Notes under the pieces: model-generated
What the model saw: only the letters and a program-made list of their open reading frames with translations
Told to the model about the DNA's origin: nothing
The model's database searches: none
DNA from: Levyella massiliensis
GTDB lineage: Bacteria; Bacillota; Clostridia; Tissierellales; Peptoniphilaceae
Assembly: GCF_000308275.2 (NCBI RefSeq)
Contig: NZ_HG529490.1
Span: 813,158-877,157 of the forward strand
Direction: 5' to 3'
DNA length: 64,000 nucleotides
Shown here: in pieces, positions 63,634 to 64,000 of the stretch
How positions within the stretch are numbered: the stretch's first letter is position 1
Layout: the number at the start of each line of letters is the position of its first letter
Made by a program: the position numbers and the translations under genes

Positions 63634-64000
63634 ATGAAACTCGTACCGTATAGAAGAACACTTGCACCAAGCTTTGCTGTCATGAATGATATGATCGATG
63701 ATTTTTTCAAGAGCGGCATGGATAACGCCGTTTATGATTCGTTCAAAGTAGACGTTGAAAAAGAGGAATATAAGTACATTGTAACGGCAGATCTGCCGGG
63801 TGTGGCCAAGGAAAATTTGGACGTGGATGTAGAAGAAGGTGTTTTAACCATTGCGGTGCATCAGGAAGAAGACTCCGAAGAAAAAGATAAGGAAAAGAAT
63901 TATCTGCATCGCGAACGCCGCATCACGAACAGCTCGCGTCGTATCCGCCTCGGTGATATCGATGAAGACGCCATTAAAGCTAACTTGGAAAACGGCGTAT
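63634..64000 (+). CDS. Hsp20/alpha-crystallin small heat shock protein (5' part)
   Basis: Starts at an ATG after AAAGGAG and runs to the window edge with 122 codons visible. The reading shows a Hsp20 core: 'FKVDVEKEEYKYIVTADLPGVAKENLDVDVEEGVLTIAV', then an acid-rich loop and 'RITNSSRRIRLGDIDEDAIKANLENGV'. It is an ATP-independent chaperone that holds unfolded proteins. The gene is cut by the window, with the C-terminal IxI region missing. Confidence 0.93.
   Translation, partial: MKLVPYRRTLAPSFAVMNDMIDDFFKSGMDNAVYDSFKVDVEKEEYKYIVTADLPGVAKENLDVDVEEGVLTIAVHQEEDSEEKDKEKNYLHRERRITNSSRRIRLGDIDEDAIKANLENGV

Overview
The window joins two kinds of DNA. Bases 1 to about 24,000 are strongly AT-rich and carry the right-hand part of a mobilizable or conjugative element. 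The rest is a visibly GC-richer chromosome. The host looks like a strictly anaerobic low-GC-lineage Bacillota: strong AGGAGG-type ribosome binding sites, class III ribonucleotide reductase with its activase, superoxide reductase, a decarboxylase sodium-pump type carboxyltransferase, ThyX, and an LPxTG-like surface anchor. A Peptoniphilaceae-type (Tissierellia) host is my guess; no rRNA is present to test it.

Mobile element, 1-24,000: a MATE exporter, a pair of half-size ABC exporters and an ECF-type uptake module with its AraC regulator (217-8978); a small sigma-70-like factor (9396-9812); an iron operon made of two further half-size ABC transporters plus FeoA, FeoB and a FeoC-like protein (10070-16059), with a divergent AraC regulator (16276-17247); then a candidate oriT, MobC and a relaxase (17278-19133). 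The two transport operons share an almost identical 19-bp palindromic motif upstream, so they are probably co-regulated, most likely by iron or a siderophore. The last cargo is a minus-strand set: an AAA ATPase and a subtilisin-like protease matching the IetAS anti-phage pair, followed by a small frameshifted gene and an unknown membrane protein (19151-23694). The element ends at the 3' end of a rumA/rlmD-type 23S rRNA methyltransferase gene, a known integration site for such elements. The integrase and left end are outside the window. Two genes of the element are broken at runs of seven A, each repaired by one extra A.

Chromosome, 24,000-64,000: rumA-apeB, mntP, a DUF6465 gene, a MoxR/VWA pair, superoxide reductase, lexA with its own operator, folC, an Abi_2 (AbiD/F-like, HEPN) gene, an anchored 5'-nucleotidase, a DUF1002 exoprotein, nrdD, a PadR-DUF1700-DUF4097 operon, nrdG, DUF1232, a C39-like protein, a PPC-domain protein, an ABC-2 export operon divergent from its two-component system, thyX, oadA/oadG, rocB, punA, an MMPL transporter with a large secreted partner, rsmE, a DtxR-family regulator, and the start of an hsp20 gene behind a CIRCE-like operator.

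The most unusual signal is a set of three intergenic arrays of 37-38 bp hairpin units (27617-27973, 35361-35782, 55870-56323). Their sequences are unrelated, yet all share one architecture: about 37-bp inverted repeats placed with a 64-bp period. The period is exact in all five intervals of the first array and all six of the second; the third has steps of 64-65 or 50-55 bp. No cas genes are present. The second array lies directly upstream of the Abi gene.
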